DNA of 16,723 nt from NCBI GenBank assembly GCA_964370225.1, contig CAYJII010000043.1, positions 1 through 16,723 on the forward strand, in the 5' to 3' direction. The notes beneath the pieces were generated by a model. That model saw only the letters and a list, made by a program, of their open reading frames with translations. It had not been told where the DNA came from and searched no databases. The stretch comes from CAYJII01 sp964370225. Its GTDB lineage: Bacteria; Bacillota; Clostridia; Oscillospirales; Ruminococcaceae. Both the position numbers and the translations under genes were made by a program. Positions 1-6,658 of this stretch are shown here, in pieces. Each line of letters begins with the position of its first letter. The stretch's first letter is position 1.

Positions 1-48
1 CATGCTCGTGATCGTGACTATGTCCATGCTCGTGATCGTGACTATGTC
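1..48. repeat. 24-bp tandem repeat, two identical copies, coding for HGHSHDHE in larC
   Basis: Positions 1-24 and 25-48 are identical; bases 49-54 begin a third copy that then diverges. The unit is a multiple of three, so copy-number change would lengthen or shorten the His-rich run of LarC without breaking the frame. The array may continue beyond the left edge. Confidence 0.9.
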
Positions 49-253
49 CATGCTCTTCAGTTAAGATAACATCAAAGTTGAATGCGTCTATGCCTGATTT
101 TTTAGCTCTTTCAAACTTTAGTTCATATCCAGTAAAATTTAATGTCTTTAGCCCGTCAATTAGTATGTCTTTATCAATTCCTAAATCAAGCAGTGCGCCG
201 ATAGTCATATCACCGCTAATGCCTGATTTACATTCAAAGTATAATGTTTTCAT
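1..253 (-). CDS. larC: LarC, nickel insertion enzyme of NPN cofactor synthesis (N-terminal part, runs off the window)
   Basis: The first 84 codons of a gene that leaves the window at its left edge without a stop. The protein opens MKTLYFECKSGISGDM, the characteristic start of LarC. This family performs the last step of nickel-pincer nucleotide (NPN) synthesis, CTP-dependent insertion of nickel into the dithio-pyridinium precursor in the cytoplasm. Residues 68-84 are a His-rich run made of an eight-residue unit (HGHSHDHE) repeated in tandem, with His at every second position; such stretches in LarC and other nickel proteins are thought to hold nickel. The start ATG has AGGAG five bases upstream, and that site overlaps the stop codon of larB, so the two genes are probably translationally coupled. 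In Lactiplantibacillus plantarum LarC is made by a programmed frameshift between two reading frames; whether that holds here lies outside the window. Identification is strong even though only about a fifth of the protein is visible. Confidence 0.9.
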   Translation of the reverse strand, partial: MKTLYFECKSGISGDMTIGALLDLGIDKDILIDGLKTLNFTGYELKFERAKKSGIDAFNFDVILTEEHGHSHDHEHGHSHDHEH

Positions 254-261
254 CTCTACTC

Positions 262-1011
262 CTATATTTTATCAGCAATTTGTCGATTGATTTGAGCAGC
301 TGAATAGCCTGCTCCATAGCCATTGTCTATGTTCACAACGGACATTCCGTCCGCACATGAGTTTAGCATAGTTAAAAGCGCTGACAAACCTCCAAAGTTT
401 GCACCATATCCAACACTTGTTGGGACAGAGATTACATGCTTTTCCACTAAACCAGCAAGCACTCCTGCAAGCGCTCCTTCCATACCAGCTACCGCAATGA
501 TAACATTTGCCTTTCTTATTTGCTCAAGGCTATCAAACAGCCTATGAATTCCAGCTACTCCGATATCATAATAACGCACAGCTTTCCCGCCGAAGAACTC
601 AACAGTGCTTGCAGCTTCTTCTGCAACAGAAATATCAGCAGTTCCGCCAGTGCAAATTGCAACTTCCCCGATAAGCTCTCTTTTTTCCTCTTGCATTATT
701 ATAAGTCCACCATTTTTATTATAGGTAACATTAGGGCAAACTACTTTTACTGCTTCATATTGCTCAACTGATGCTCTCGTACCCAAAACTTCGGTGTTTT
801 TTTCTGATAAAGCTTTAAATATTTGCACTAGGTGCTCAGTAGCTTTTCTTTGACAAAATATAACTTCACCAAAACCAGTCCTCAGTTTTCTATGGTGGTC
901 AATTCTAGCAAAATCTAAGTTTTCATATGGCAGTTGTTGTAATTTTTCTTGCGCCTCTTCCAATGTAATTTTCTCATCTTTAAAATTTTGTAGCAGTTCA
1001 TTTACGTTCAT
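262..1011 (-). CDS. larB: LarB, pyridinium-3,5-biscarboxylic acid mononucleotide synthase
   Basis: A 249-residue protein of the LarB family, related to PurE (NCAIR mutase) in its C-terminal half. LarB carboxylates the pyridinium ring of nicotinic acid adenine dinucleotide and releases AMP, giving the biscarboxylated mononucleotide that LarE then thiolates. The family signatures are clear: a central glycine-rich stretch (AVAGMEGALAGVLAGL), then VPTSVGYGANFGG and a C-terminal NIDNGYGAGY. Length is normal for the family. I place the start at the ATG at 1011 (MNVNELLQNF) because GGAG lies six bases upstream; a TTG four codons further up would use that same GGAG as coding sequence and is less likely. 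The gene follows larE by about 19 bases and precedes larC by 8 bases, so the three form one unit. Confidence 0.93.
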   Translation of the reverse strand: MNVNELLQNFKDEKITLEEAQEKLQQLPYENLDFARIDHHRKLRTGFGEVIFCQRKATEHLVQIFKALSEKNTEVLGTRASVEQYEAVKVVCPNVTYNKNGGLIIMQEEKRELIGEVAICTGGTADISVAEEAASTVEFFGGKAVRYYDIGVAGIHRLFDSLEQIRKANVIIAVAGMEGALAGVLAGLVEKHVISVPTSVGYGANFGGLSALLTMLNSCADGMSVVNIDNGYGAGYSAAQINRQIADKI

Positions 1012-1030
1012 GTTATACTCCAATCAAAAC

Positions 1031-1831
1031 CTATTTAGTTATCCCAATGTCCATACTGCCACTTCTAAACCCTTCTAAATCTAAGGTGACGTACACAAAG
1101 CCAATTTCCTTTAGCTTAACTGAAATTTCTCTAGCCTGTTTTGCTGCTTTAATTATATCTTTTGTATCAATTTCTATGCGTGCGGTGTCGCCATGATAAC
1201 GAACTCTGATATTATTAAATCCTAAAGTTTTTAAGTATTCTTCTGCAGATTCAATTTGTTTTAACTGCGCAGGTTTAATCATGGTGTTATACGGTATCCT
1301 CGTCGCAAGGCATGGCGAAGATGGCTTTTCTGACACATCTAATTTTAGCTCTCTCGCTATTTGACGCACTGTTTCTTTTTTTATCTCTAAAAGTGCAAAC
1401 GGACTTAATACTTCAAGCTCTTTTAAAGCTTGAAGTCCAGGTCTGTACTCATGCAAATCATCAAAATTTGTGCCATCAATTAAGGTTTTATATCCTTTTA
1501 GTAGTGCAAAATCTTTTAGTTTGCTGAATAACAAATGCTTGCAATGATAGCATCTATTTGGTGGATTATTAAAAATATTATGGTTTTCAAGTTCGTTTAT
1601 TTTAATCACATAATGCTCCACGCCAAACTCTTTTGCTATAGCCATGCTACTTTCAATATCTCGCACTGGGTGCAAATAAGTATCAAAAGTTACTGCTATA
1701 ACATTAATATTACTCAAAGTAGCTAACTTTAGTAATACTGTGGAGTCAACCCCACCTGAAAAAGCTAGGCACAAACCATCTTCCCCTATATCATTTAAAT
1801 AATCAGTAATTTTATTTATCATTAATCCCAC
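1031..1831 (-). CDS. larE: LarE, ATP-dependent sulfur insertase of NPN cofactor synthesis
   Basis: A PP-loop ATP pyrophosphatase that activates the carboxylates of the LarB product by adenylylation and replaces them with thiocarboxylates. The ATP-binding PP-loop SGGVDS is at residues 25-30 (numbering from the GTG at 1831). Three cysteines stand out: C94 and C97 in RCYHC, and C174 in the conserved PCLATR segment. In L. plantarum the only conserved cysteine corresponds to the last one and is sacrificed as sulfur donor, whereas homologues with all three are known to carry a [4Fe-4S] cluster and can act catalytically; this protein has the latter pattern (inference from the residues). Length, 266 residues, is usual. 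The start is uncertain between GTG at 1831 and ATG at 1822, which has GTGGGA just upstream. The gene begins 8 bases after asnS and probably shares its transcript. Confidence 0.93.
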   Translation of the reverse strand: MGLMINKITDYLNDIGEDGLCLAFSGGVDSTVLLKLATLSNINVIAVTFDTYLHPVRDIESSMAIAKEFGVEHYVIKINELENHNIFNNPPNRCYHCKHLLFSKLKDFALLKGYKTLIDGTNFDDLHEYRPGLQALKELEVLSPFALLEIKKETVRQIARELKLDVSEKPSSPCLATRIPYNTMIKPAQLKQIESAEEYLKTLGFNNIRVRYHGDTARIEIDTKDIIKAAKQAREISVKLKEIGFVYVTLDLEGFRSGSMDIGITK

Positions 1832-1839
1832 TTCTTTAT

Positions 1840-3234
1840 TTAAAATTGTATGTTTTTTACTGTTCTTGGAGATGGCAATACATCTCTTATATTCGAAATT
1901 CCAGTGATGTACATAATCAGTCTTTCAAAGCCTACACCAAAGCCCGCATGCTCAACTGTACCGTATCTTCTAGAGTCAAGATACCATGAGTACTCGTTCG
2001 CATCAAGATCCATCTCTTCCATACGTTTTAGCAGATAATCTAAACGCTCTTCACGTTGGCTTCCTCCGATAAGTTCTCCAACTCCCGGTACAAGCAAATC
2101 CATAGCTGCTACTGTTTTATTATCATCGTTCATTCTCATATAAAACGCTTTAATGTCTTTAGGATAGTCAGTAACAAAAACTGGTTTATTATATATTTTT
2201 TCAGTGATATATCTTTCGTGCTCAGTTTGCAGATCACAACCCCAATAAGCTTTAAATTCAAAAGCATCATTATTTTTTTCTAAAATCTCGATTGCTTGTG
2301 TATATGTGATGTGTGCGAAATCGTCGTTCACAATTTTATTTAGCTTTTCAATTAAGCCTTTATCGTAAAAATTATTGAAAAACTGCATTTCGTCCGGACA
2401 ATTTTCCATTACTTCTTTAAGTACGAATTTAATCATATCTTCTGCTAAATTCATATCATCATTCAAGTCTGCAAAAGCAATTTCAGGCTCAATCATCCAA
2501 AACTCCGCTACATGTCGTGGAGTATTTGAGTTTTCCGCTCTAAATGTTGGACCGAAAGTATAAACATCACCAAAAGCCATAGCCATTGACTCTGCCTGTA
2601 GCTGCCCAGATACTGTTAATGAAGTTTCTTTACCAAAAAAATCCTGTGAATAATCAATATTACCATTTTCAGTTTTCGGAGGATTTTGCATGTCAAGAGT
2701 TGTTACTCTAAACATTTCTCCAGCTCCCTCACAGTCGTTTGAAGTTACAATTGGAGTATGAACATAAACAAAACCGCGGTCATTGAAAAATTTGTGAATT
2801 GCATATGCTGTAACTGAACGCACTCTAAATGCAGCTCCAAATGTATTAGTACGTGAACGCAAATGTGGTATTGTGCGTAAAAACTCAAGTGAGTGCTTTT
2901 TCTTTTGTAGTGGGTAGTCGCTATTAGCAGCACCTAATAACGTAATTTTGCTAGCATGTAGTTCAAATGGTTGCTTTGATTGTGGTGTTACTACAACTGT
3001 TCCTACAATTGTAACTGCGCTACCAACACTATATTTGGCTACTTCCGCAAAATTGTCAATTTTATCGTTTTCAAAAACGATTTGCAGATTTTTAAATGAA
3101 CTACCGTCATTTAGCTCGATGAATCCCAACGCTTTTGAGTCACGTATAGTTTTAATCCAACCTCCAATAGTTATTTCTTTATCTGCATACTCATTTATAT
3201 TATCATATAAAAATCTAATTTTTTCTCTTTTCAT
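1840..3234 (-). CDS. asnS: Asparaginyl-tRNA synthetase
   Basis: A 464-residue class IIb aminoacyl-tRNA synthetase that charges tRNA-Asn with asparagine. An N-terminal OB-fold anticodon-binding domain is visible at about residues 18-100 (ITIGGWIKTIRDS at its start). The catalytic domain follows, with class II motif 2 around 228-250 (FGPTFRAENSNTPRH, then EFWMIEPE) and motif 3 near the end (GFGVGFERL). The ending IRDVLPSPR corresponds to the IRDV-P-FPR ending of AsnRS, and the GAGEMFRV stretch (170-177) is also typical, so this is AsnRS rather than AspRS. The ATG is preceded by AGAGGAAAG. The gene has its own candidate promoter overlapping the end of comF. Unlike ileS in this window, its leader is only about 40 bases and shows no T-box. 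larE follows after 8 bases, so asnS appears to head the NPN operon. Confidence 0.96.
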   Translation of the reverse strand: MKREKIRFLYDNINEYADKEITIGGWIKTIRDSKALGFIELNDGSSFKNLQIVFENDKIDNFAEVAKYSVGSAVTIVGTVVVTPQSKQPFELHASKITLLGAANSDYPLQKKKHSLEFLRTIPHLRSRTNTFGAAFRVRSVTAYAIHKFFNDRGFVYVHTPIVTSNDCEGAGEMFRVTTLDMQNPPKTENGNIDYSQDFFGKETSLTVSGQLQAESMAMAFGDVYTFGPTFRAENSNTPRHVAEFWMIEPEIAFADLNDDMNLAEDMIKFVLKEVMENCPDEMQFFNNFYDKGLIEKLNKIVNDDFAHITYTQAIEILEKNNDAFEFKAYWGCDLQTEHERYITEKIYNKPVFVTDYPKDIKAFYMRMNDDNKTVAAMDLLVPGVGELIGGSQREERLDYLLKRMEEMDLDANEYSWYLDSRRYGTVEHAGFGVGFERLIMYITGISNIRDVLPSPRTVKNIQF

Positions 3235-3274
3235 CTTCTCTTTCCTCTCAATAACTTTAGAAATTAATACTTAT

Positions 3275-3303
3275 ATTTTACCACAAAGTAAAATTTTAAT
3301 CAA
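3275..3303 (-). promoter_or_regulatory. Candidate sigma-A promoter for asnS-larEBC
   Basis: On the minus strand TTGATT (3303-3298) is separated by exactly 17 bases from TAAAAT (3280-3275). The -35 matches TTGACA at 4 of 6 positions and the -10 matches TATAAT at 5 of 6. The -35 overlaps the comF stop codon. Transcription would start about 30-35 bases upstream of the asnS ATG. A weak 7-bp AT-rich inverted repeat (3275-3281 with 3288-3294) covers the same place. Confidence 0.5.
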
Positions 3304-4012
3304 GCAAATCACCACAAGTAAATGTCATTGCTTTTACAGATGCAGCTCCTTGTGATAGTAGCGTATTTGCGCACTCTCTCATAGTTGCGCCTGTAGTGTA
3401 CACATCGTCGATTAGTAGTATATCTTTCCCCATAATCAAATTTTTATCAGCGACATCAAATGCATTATCTAGATTGCTCAGTCGCTCGCTAGCGTTTAAT
3501 TCGTGCTGATACTCAGTTTCCTTAACTTTAATCAAAACGCCATCGCTCAATGCTTTTTCACTCAGCTCACTTAATGATTTTGCAATGAGAAGCGCCTGAT
3601 TATAACCACGCTTTTTAAGTTTTTTCTTTGAGCTTGGTATCGGTATAATTAAGTTAAAACTATCAAATAGAGCTTCTTTTGTAAGTTTATCATGCATTAT
3701 AATCGCAATAGATTTCGCAGCACTTACATTATCATAAAACTTGAGCGAAAGGACTGCTTTCCTAGGTAAATCCTCATGGATAAAAATTGATTTAACATAA
3801 TCAAGTGAGGTATTATTTTCACAAATACAGTCTACATTTCCACACACTGGGCAAAAATCCACTAAACTATTTTTGACTTGAATATCGCATTTTGAGCACG
3901 AGTACTCATTAACATTAACACAGTCAGCGCAAAAAATGCATCTATTCGGGAAAAACATATGCTTCAGAAAACGCAAAACTGGATTCCCAAAATTCTCTTT
4001 ACTATATTTCAT
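3296..4012 (-). CDS. comF: ComF family protein (phosphoribosyltransferase-like, late competence type)
   Basis: A 238-residue ComF-type protein. ComF proteins are needed for single-stranded DNA handling during transformation in competent bacteria, but homologues occur widely and their exact reaction is unclear. The N-terminus carries many cysteines in CxxC pairs (C25, C28, C31, C39, C42, C54, C57, C62, C64), matching the zinc-ribbon region of the family. The middle has IPIPSSKKKLKKRGYNQA (124-141), the family signature before the PRTase fold, and the PRPP-binding loop ILLIDDVYTTGAT is at 198-210. I chose the ATG at 4012 because GGGAG lies seven bases upstream; an in-frame ATG at 4033 has no such site and would turn that ribosome-binding site into coding sequence. 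It lies 26 bases after recD2 and is probably co-transcribed with it. The family is certain; a role in competence is inference. Confidence 0.88.
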   Translation of the reverse strand: MKYSKENFGNPVLRFLKHMFFPNRCIFCADCVNVNEYSCSKCDIQVKNSLVDFCPVCGNVDCICENNTSLDYVKSIFIHEDLPRKAVLSLKFYDNVSAAKSIAIIMHDKLTKEALFDSFNLIIPIPSSKKKLKKRGYNQALLIAKSLSELSEKALSDGVLIKVKETEYQHELNASERLSNLDNAFDVADKNLIMGKDILLIDDVYTTGATMRECANTLLSQGAASVKAMTFTCGDLLD

Positions 4013-4038
4013 TTTAACACTCCCTTTGTGCATGAAAT

Positions 4039-6237
4039 TTAGTTAATCGACTCAATCAAAAGCTTTTTTAAATTAGTAAAGCGTAAGTTCTTAATATTAT
4101 TGCTTACCATGTACTCAACTCTATTTTCGCTCCCAACTAATATTAAAATTTTCTTCGCTCTCGTTATAGCTGTATATAGCAAATTCCTATAGTATAATTT
4201 ATCGAACCCCGAAAAAATTGGAATTACTATAGCCTCAAACTCGCTCCCTTGACTTTTGTGGATTGTTATCGCATAAGCAAGCTCAAGCTCCTCTGCCATT
4301 TCAAAAGTATAATACGCAACACGTGAGTCAAAGTCTATAGCCATAGTTTGTGAGCCTTTATCAATCATGCGTATTATACCAATGTCCCCATTAAAAATTC
4401 CAGTGTCCTTCTCATTATCTTTAGTCCACTCAATATCATAATTGTTTTTTATCTGCATTACTTTATCATTTTCTCTAAAAGTATAAATCTTCGACTTGAA
4501 TTCAAACTTTCCTTCAGCGCGTGGGTTTAACTGCTCCTGTAAAAGTTTATTAAATTCCACTACGCCCAAGTCTCCTTTTCTTTGCGGGCACAAAAGCTGT
4601 ATATCTTCTAGCGGAGAAAACCCGTATGATTTAGGCAGTCTTTGGCAGACAAGCTCAACCACTGTACTTTTTATAGCATTAGCACTTTGTCTTGACATAA
4701 AAAAGAAATCGGAGTCCTTTTTAGTCAGATTTGGCATTTCACCTTTTACAATATCATGTGCATTCGTAACTATTAAACTATGTGAAGATTGTCGGAAAAT
4801 CTGCATTAATTTCACACATGGAATAATATCGCTCTCCAATAAATCTTGTAACACATTCCCTGCACCCACCGACGGTAGTTGGTTATAGTCCCCTACTAAT
4901 ATAAGCTTACAGTTTGGTCGAATTGCTCTTAGTAACGCTTCAAAAAGCATTACATCAACCATGGACATCTCATCTATTATTATTGCATCAGCATCAAGTG
5001 GCTCTTCTTCATTGCGTTTAAATTTCACATCACCATCGTTAAACTCTACTTCAAGCATCCTATGGATAGTTTTTGCTTTCCTATCCGTTACTTCGCTAAT
5101 GCGTTTTGCAGCTCTACCCGTCGGAGCAGCAATAAGCACTTTCATTTCCTCTGCTTCAAATAGCTCGATGATACCGTTTAATGTGGTGGTTTTTCCTGTA
5201 CCTGGACCTCCAGTTAGTATCATTACATCATATTTCATTGATTTCATCATTGCTTGTCTTTGCAATGTTTCATATTCAATCCCATTGTTTACTTGCAAAT
5301 TGTCAATTAACAAGTCCAACTTCATGTCGTAATCATGCTCTGCTATTGTCATCAACTGAACACGTGAAGAAATATAGTTTTCCGCTCTATAATACTCGTT
5401 GAGTGCGATAAACTCTTTGCTTTTACTCACCTTAGTCAAATCTTCATTCTCGATGATTTCATCTAGTGCAATTATGATATCGTCCGAATCAATTTCGAGC
5501 AATTTTTGTGCCATTACAACGAGCTTATCCTGTGGCAAGCAGGTATGACCATTATTAAGGTTGTACATTAATACGAAGCGAAGTCCTGCTAAAATTCTGC
5601 TATAATCATTAGTTTCAAAACCATATGATATCGCAAGCTTATCTGCTGTTTTAAAATCAATTTGGAAATAATAATCACAAAGCTTATATGGATTTGCTTT
5701 AATAATATCTACCGCTAGTACTCCCCATCTTTTCCAGATTTTAACTGTTTGCGCTGGTGAAACATTAAACGATGCCAAAAAGAGCATCAGCGTTCGCACT
5801 CCAAAAATTTGTCTAAATTCGTCGGCTAACTCATCACATCTTGCTTTTGTAATACCTTTTATCTCTGCTAGTCTCTCCGGTGTGTCCTCAATAACCTTTA
5901 AAGTCTCGTCTCCGAATTTATCTACTATCCTCTTTGCTATAGCAGGACCAATTCCCTTAACCACTCCACTAGCTAAATACTTCCTTATTGCGATGGAAGT
6001 AACAGGAAGACTTCGCTCATACAGTTGTGCTTTAAATTGGTGACCATATGTAGGGTGAGAAGTATAAAACCCTGTAATTTTTAGCTCCTCACCCTCTTGT
6101 AAGTCCATGAATTCTCCGACGACACTGATAAGCTCAGAATTTGAGCTTAAGTCTAAAACGGTAAATCCATTTTCTTTATTCGTATATACAATATTTTCGA
6201 CTACTCCCTCAAGTATTTCCGTTTCATTTATCGCCAT
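4039..6237 (-). CDS. recD2: RecD2-type SF1B DNA helicase
   Basis: A 732-residue ATP-dependent 5'-3' DNA helicase of the RecD2 (YrrC) type, which works without RecBC and contributes to genome stability and mismatch or replication repair in Gram-positives. The order of parts is typical: an N-terminal OB-like region (about 1-75), tandem helix-hairpin-helix segments (GVVKGIGPAIAKRI near 91-104, then AEIKGITKARCDEL at 124-137), and the SF1 helicase core. Within the core, Walker A GGPGTGKT is at 343-350, motif II with D422-E423 (IDEMSMVD), motif III GDYNQLPSVGAGN near 449-461, and the C-terminal motifs HKSQGSEFEAI at 660-670 and LLYTAITRAKK at 686-696. All catalytic residues look intact. Its ribosome site is weak: AGAGGA is about 14 bases from the ATG and only GGA lies nearer. 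It follows the small membrane protein gene by 18 bases. Confidence 0.95.
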   Translation of the reverse strand: MAINETEILEGVVENIVYTNKENGFTVLDLSSNSELISVVGEFMDLQEGEELKITGFYTSHPTYGHQFKAQLYERSLPVTSIAIRKYLASGVVKGIGPAIAKRIVDKFGDETLKVIEDTPERLAEIKGITKARCDELADEFRQIFGVRTLMLFLASFNVSPAQTVKIWKRWGVLAVDIIKANPYKLCDYYFQIDFKTADKLAISYGFETNDYSRILAGLRFVLMYNLNNGHTCLPQDKLVVMAQKLLEIDSDDIIIALDEIIENEDLTKVSKSKEFIALNEYYRAENYISSRVQLMTIAEHDYDMKLDLLIDNLQVNNGIEYETLQRQAMMKSMKYDVMILTGGPGTGKTTTLNGIIELFEAEEMKVLIAAPTGRAAKRISEVTDRKAKTIHRMLEVEFNDGDVKFKRNEEEPLDADAIIIDEMSMVDVMLFEALLRAIRPNCKLILVGDYNQLPSVGAGNVLQDLLESDIIPCVKLMQIFRQSSHSLIVTNAHDIVKGEMPNLTKKDSDFFFMSRQSANAIKSTVVELVCQRLPKSYGFSPLEDIQLLCPQRKGDLGVVEFNKLLQEQLNPRAEGKFEFKSKIYTFRENDKVMQIKNNYDIEWTKDNEKDTGIFNGDIGIIRMIDKGSQTMAIDFDSRVAYYTFEMAEELELAYAITIHKSQGSEFEAIVIPIFSGFDKLYYRNLLYTAITRAKKILILVGSENRVEYMVSNNIKNLRFTNLKKLLIESIN

Positions 6238-6255
6238 TACTTTTTTCCATTCCTC

Positions 6256-6594
6256 TTAACTAATACTGAATTTATCTGCAAGTTCATATGTATACCTCTT
6301 ACTCAGTATATCTTCTAAGCCGTCTTTGCAGTAAATTTTAACATGTGAATTCCTATTACAAAACTGCTCAAAGTACTCTTTGTCATCCTCGCTTAAATCC
6401 AAATTCAGTATGTAATATACATTTCTATCATCATCTTCATCAATTAAAGCATCAAGTTTATCTATATCTGTTTTAAGTGGTAGGATAACTATTTTTTTCT
6501 CCTCTTTAAATGCACATTCAAGCATATATTTCACAAACTCTACGAAACAAACCACCAATAGAGATACTATAATGATAAAAGCTAAATTCTCCAT
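6256..6594 (-). CDS. Small membrane-anchored protein of unknown function
   Basis: A 112-residue protein I do not recognise. Residues 4-20 (LAFIIIVSLLVVCFVEF) form a single hydrophobic segment likely to anchor it in the membrane. The remaining ~85 residues are hydrophilic and mildly acidic, with IVILPLKTDIDKLDALID, an acidic DEDDDR run, a NVYYILNLDLSEDDKEYFEQF stretch and a second strand-like region (HVKIYC), which could make a small alpha/beta domain. No catalytic motif is visible. The ribosome site is good (AAAGGGTGAT before the ATG) and the start codon is unambiguous, so this is very likely a real gene. It sits 18 bases ahead of recD2 and about 60 bases after the FAD protein gene, so it probably shares a transcript with recD2; a functional tie is not shown by the sequence. 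Confidence 0.8.
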   Translation of the reverse strand: MENLAFIIIVSLLVVCFVEFVKYMLECAFKEEKKIVILPLKTDIDKLDALIDEDDDRNVYYILNLDLSEDDKEYFEQFCNRNSHVKIYCKDGLEDILSKRYTYELADKFSIS

Positions 6595-6617
6595 ATAATC
6601 ACCCTTTAAATAAAAAC

Positions 6618-6637
6618 TTACATAATATTATATGTAA
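6618..6637. repeat. Short AT-rich inverted repeat upstream of the 112-residue protein gene
   Basis: TTACATA (6618-6624) and TATGTAA (6631-6637) form a 7-bp perfect inverted repeat around six bases. It lies in the 64-base gap between the FAD gene and the small membrane protein gene. On the minus strand the repeat contains a TATAAT (6632-6627) but no good -35 at 16-18 bases, so an operator-like site or weak promoter is possible but unproven. Confidence 0.35.
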
Positions 6638-6658
6638 TTTATCACTTAAAGGTTATTA

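Noticed and set aside
1012..1023. TTG start four codons upstream of larB
   Set aside because: The GGAG there is correctly spaced as ribosome site for the ATG at 1011.
3275..3294. 7-bp AT-rich hairpin after comF as a terminator
   Set aside because: Stem is short with a single G-C pair, has no T-run following, and coincides with the asnS -10 element.
2948..3355. 135-codon plus-strand open frame spanning the asnS-comF junction
   Set aside because: It crosses a probable minus-strand promoter and two real genes, and has no recognisable domain.
4013..4033. ATG seven codons upstream of comF
   Set aside because: It would place the GGGAG ribosome site inside the coding region and lacks its own site.
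4496..4888. 130-codon plus-strand open frame
   Set aside because: Antisense shadow of the recD2 helicase core.
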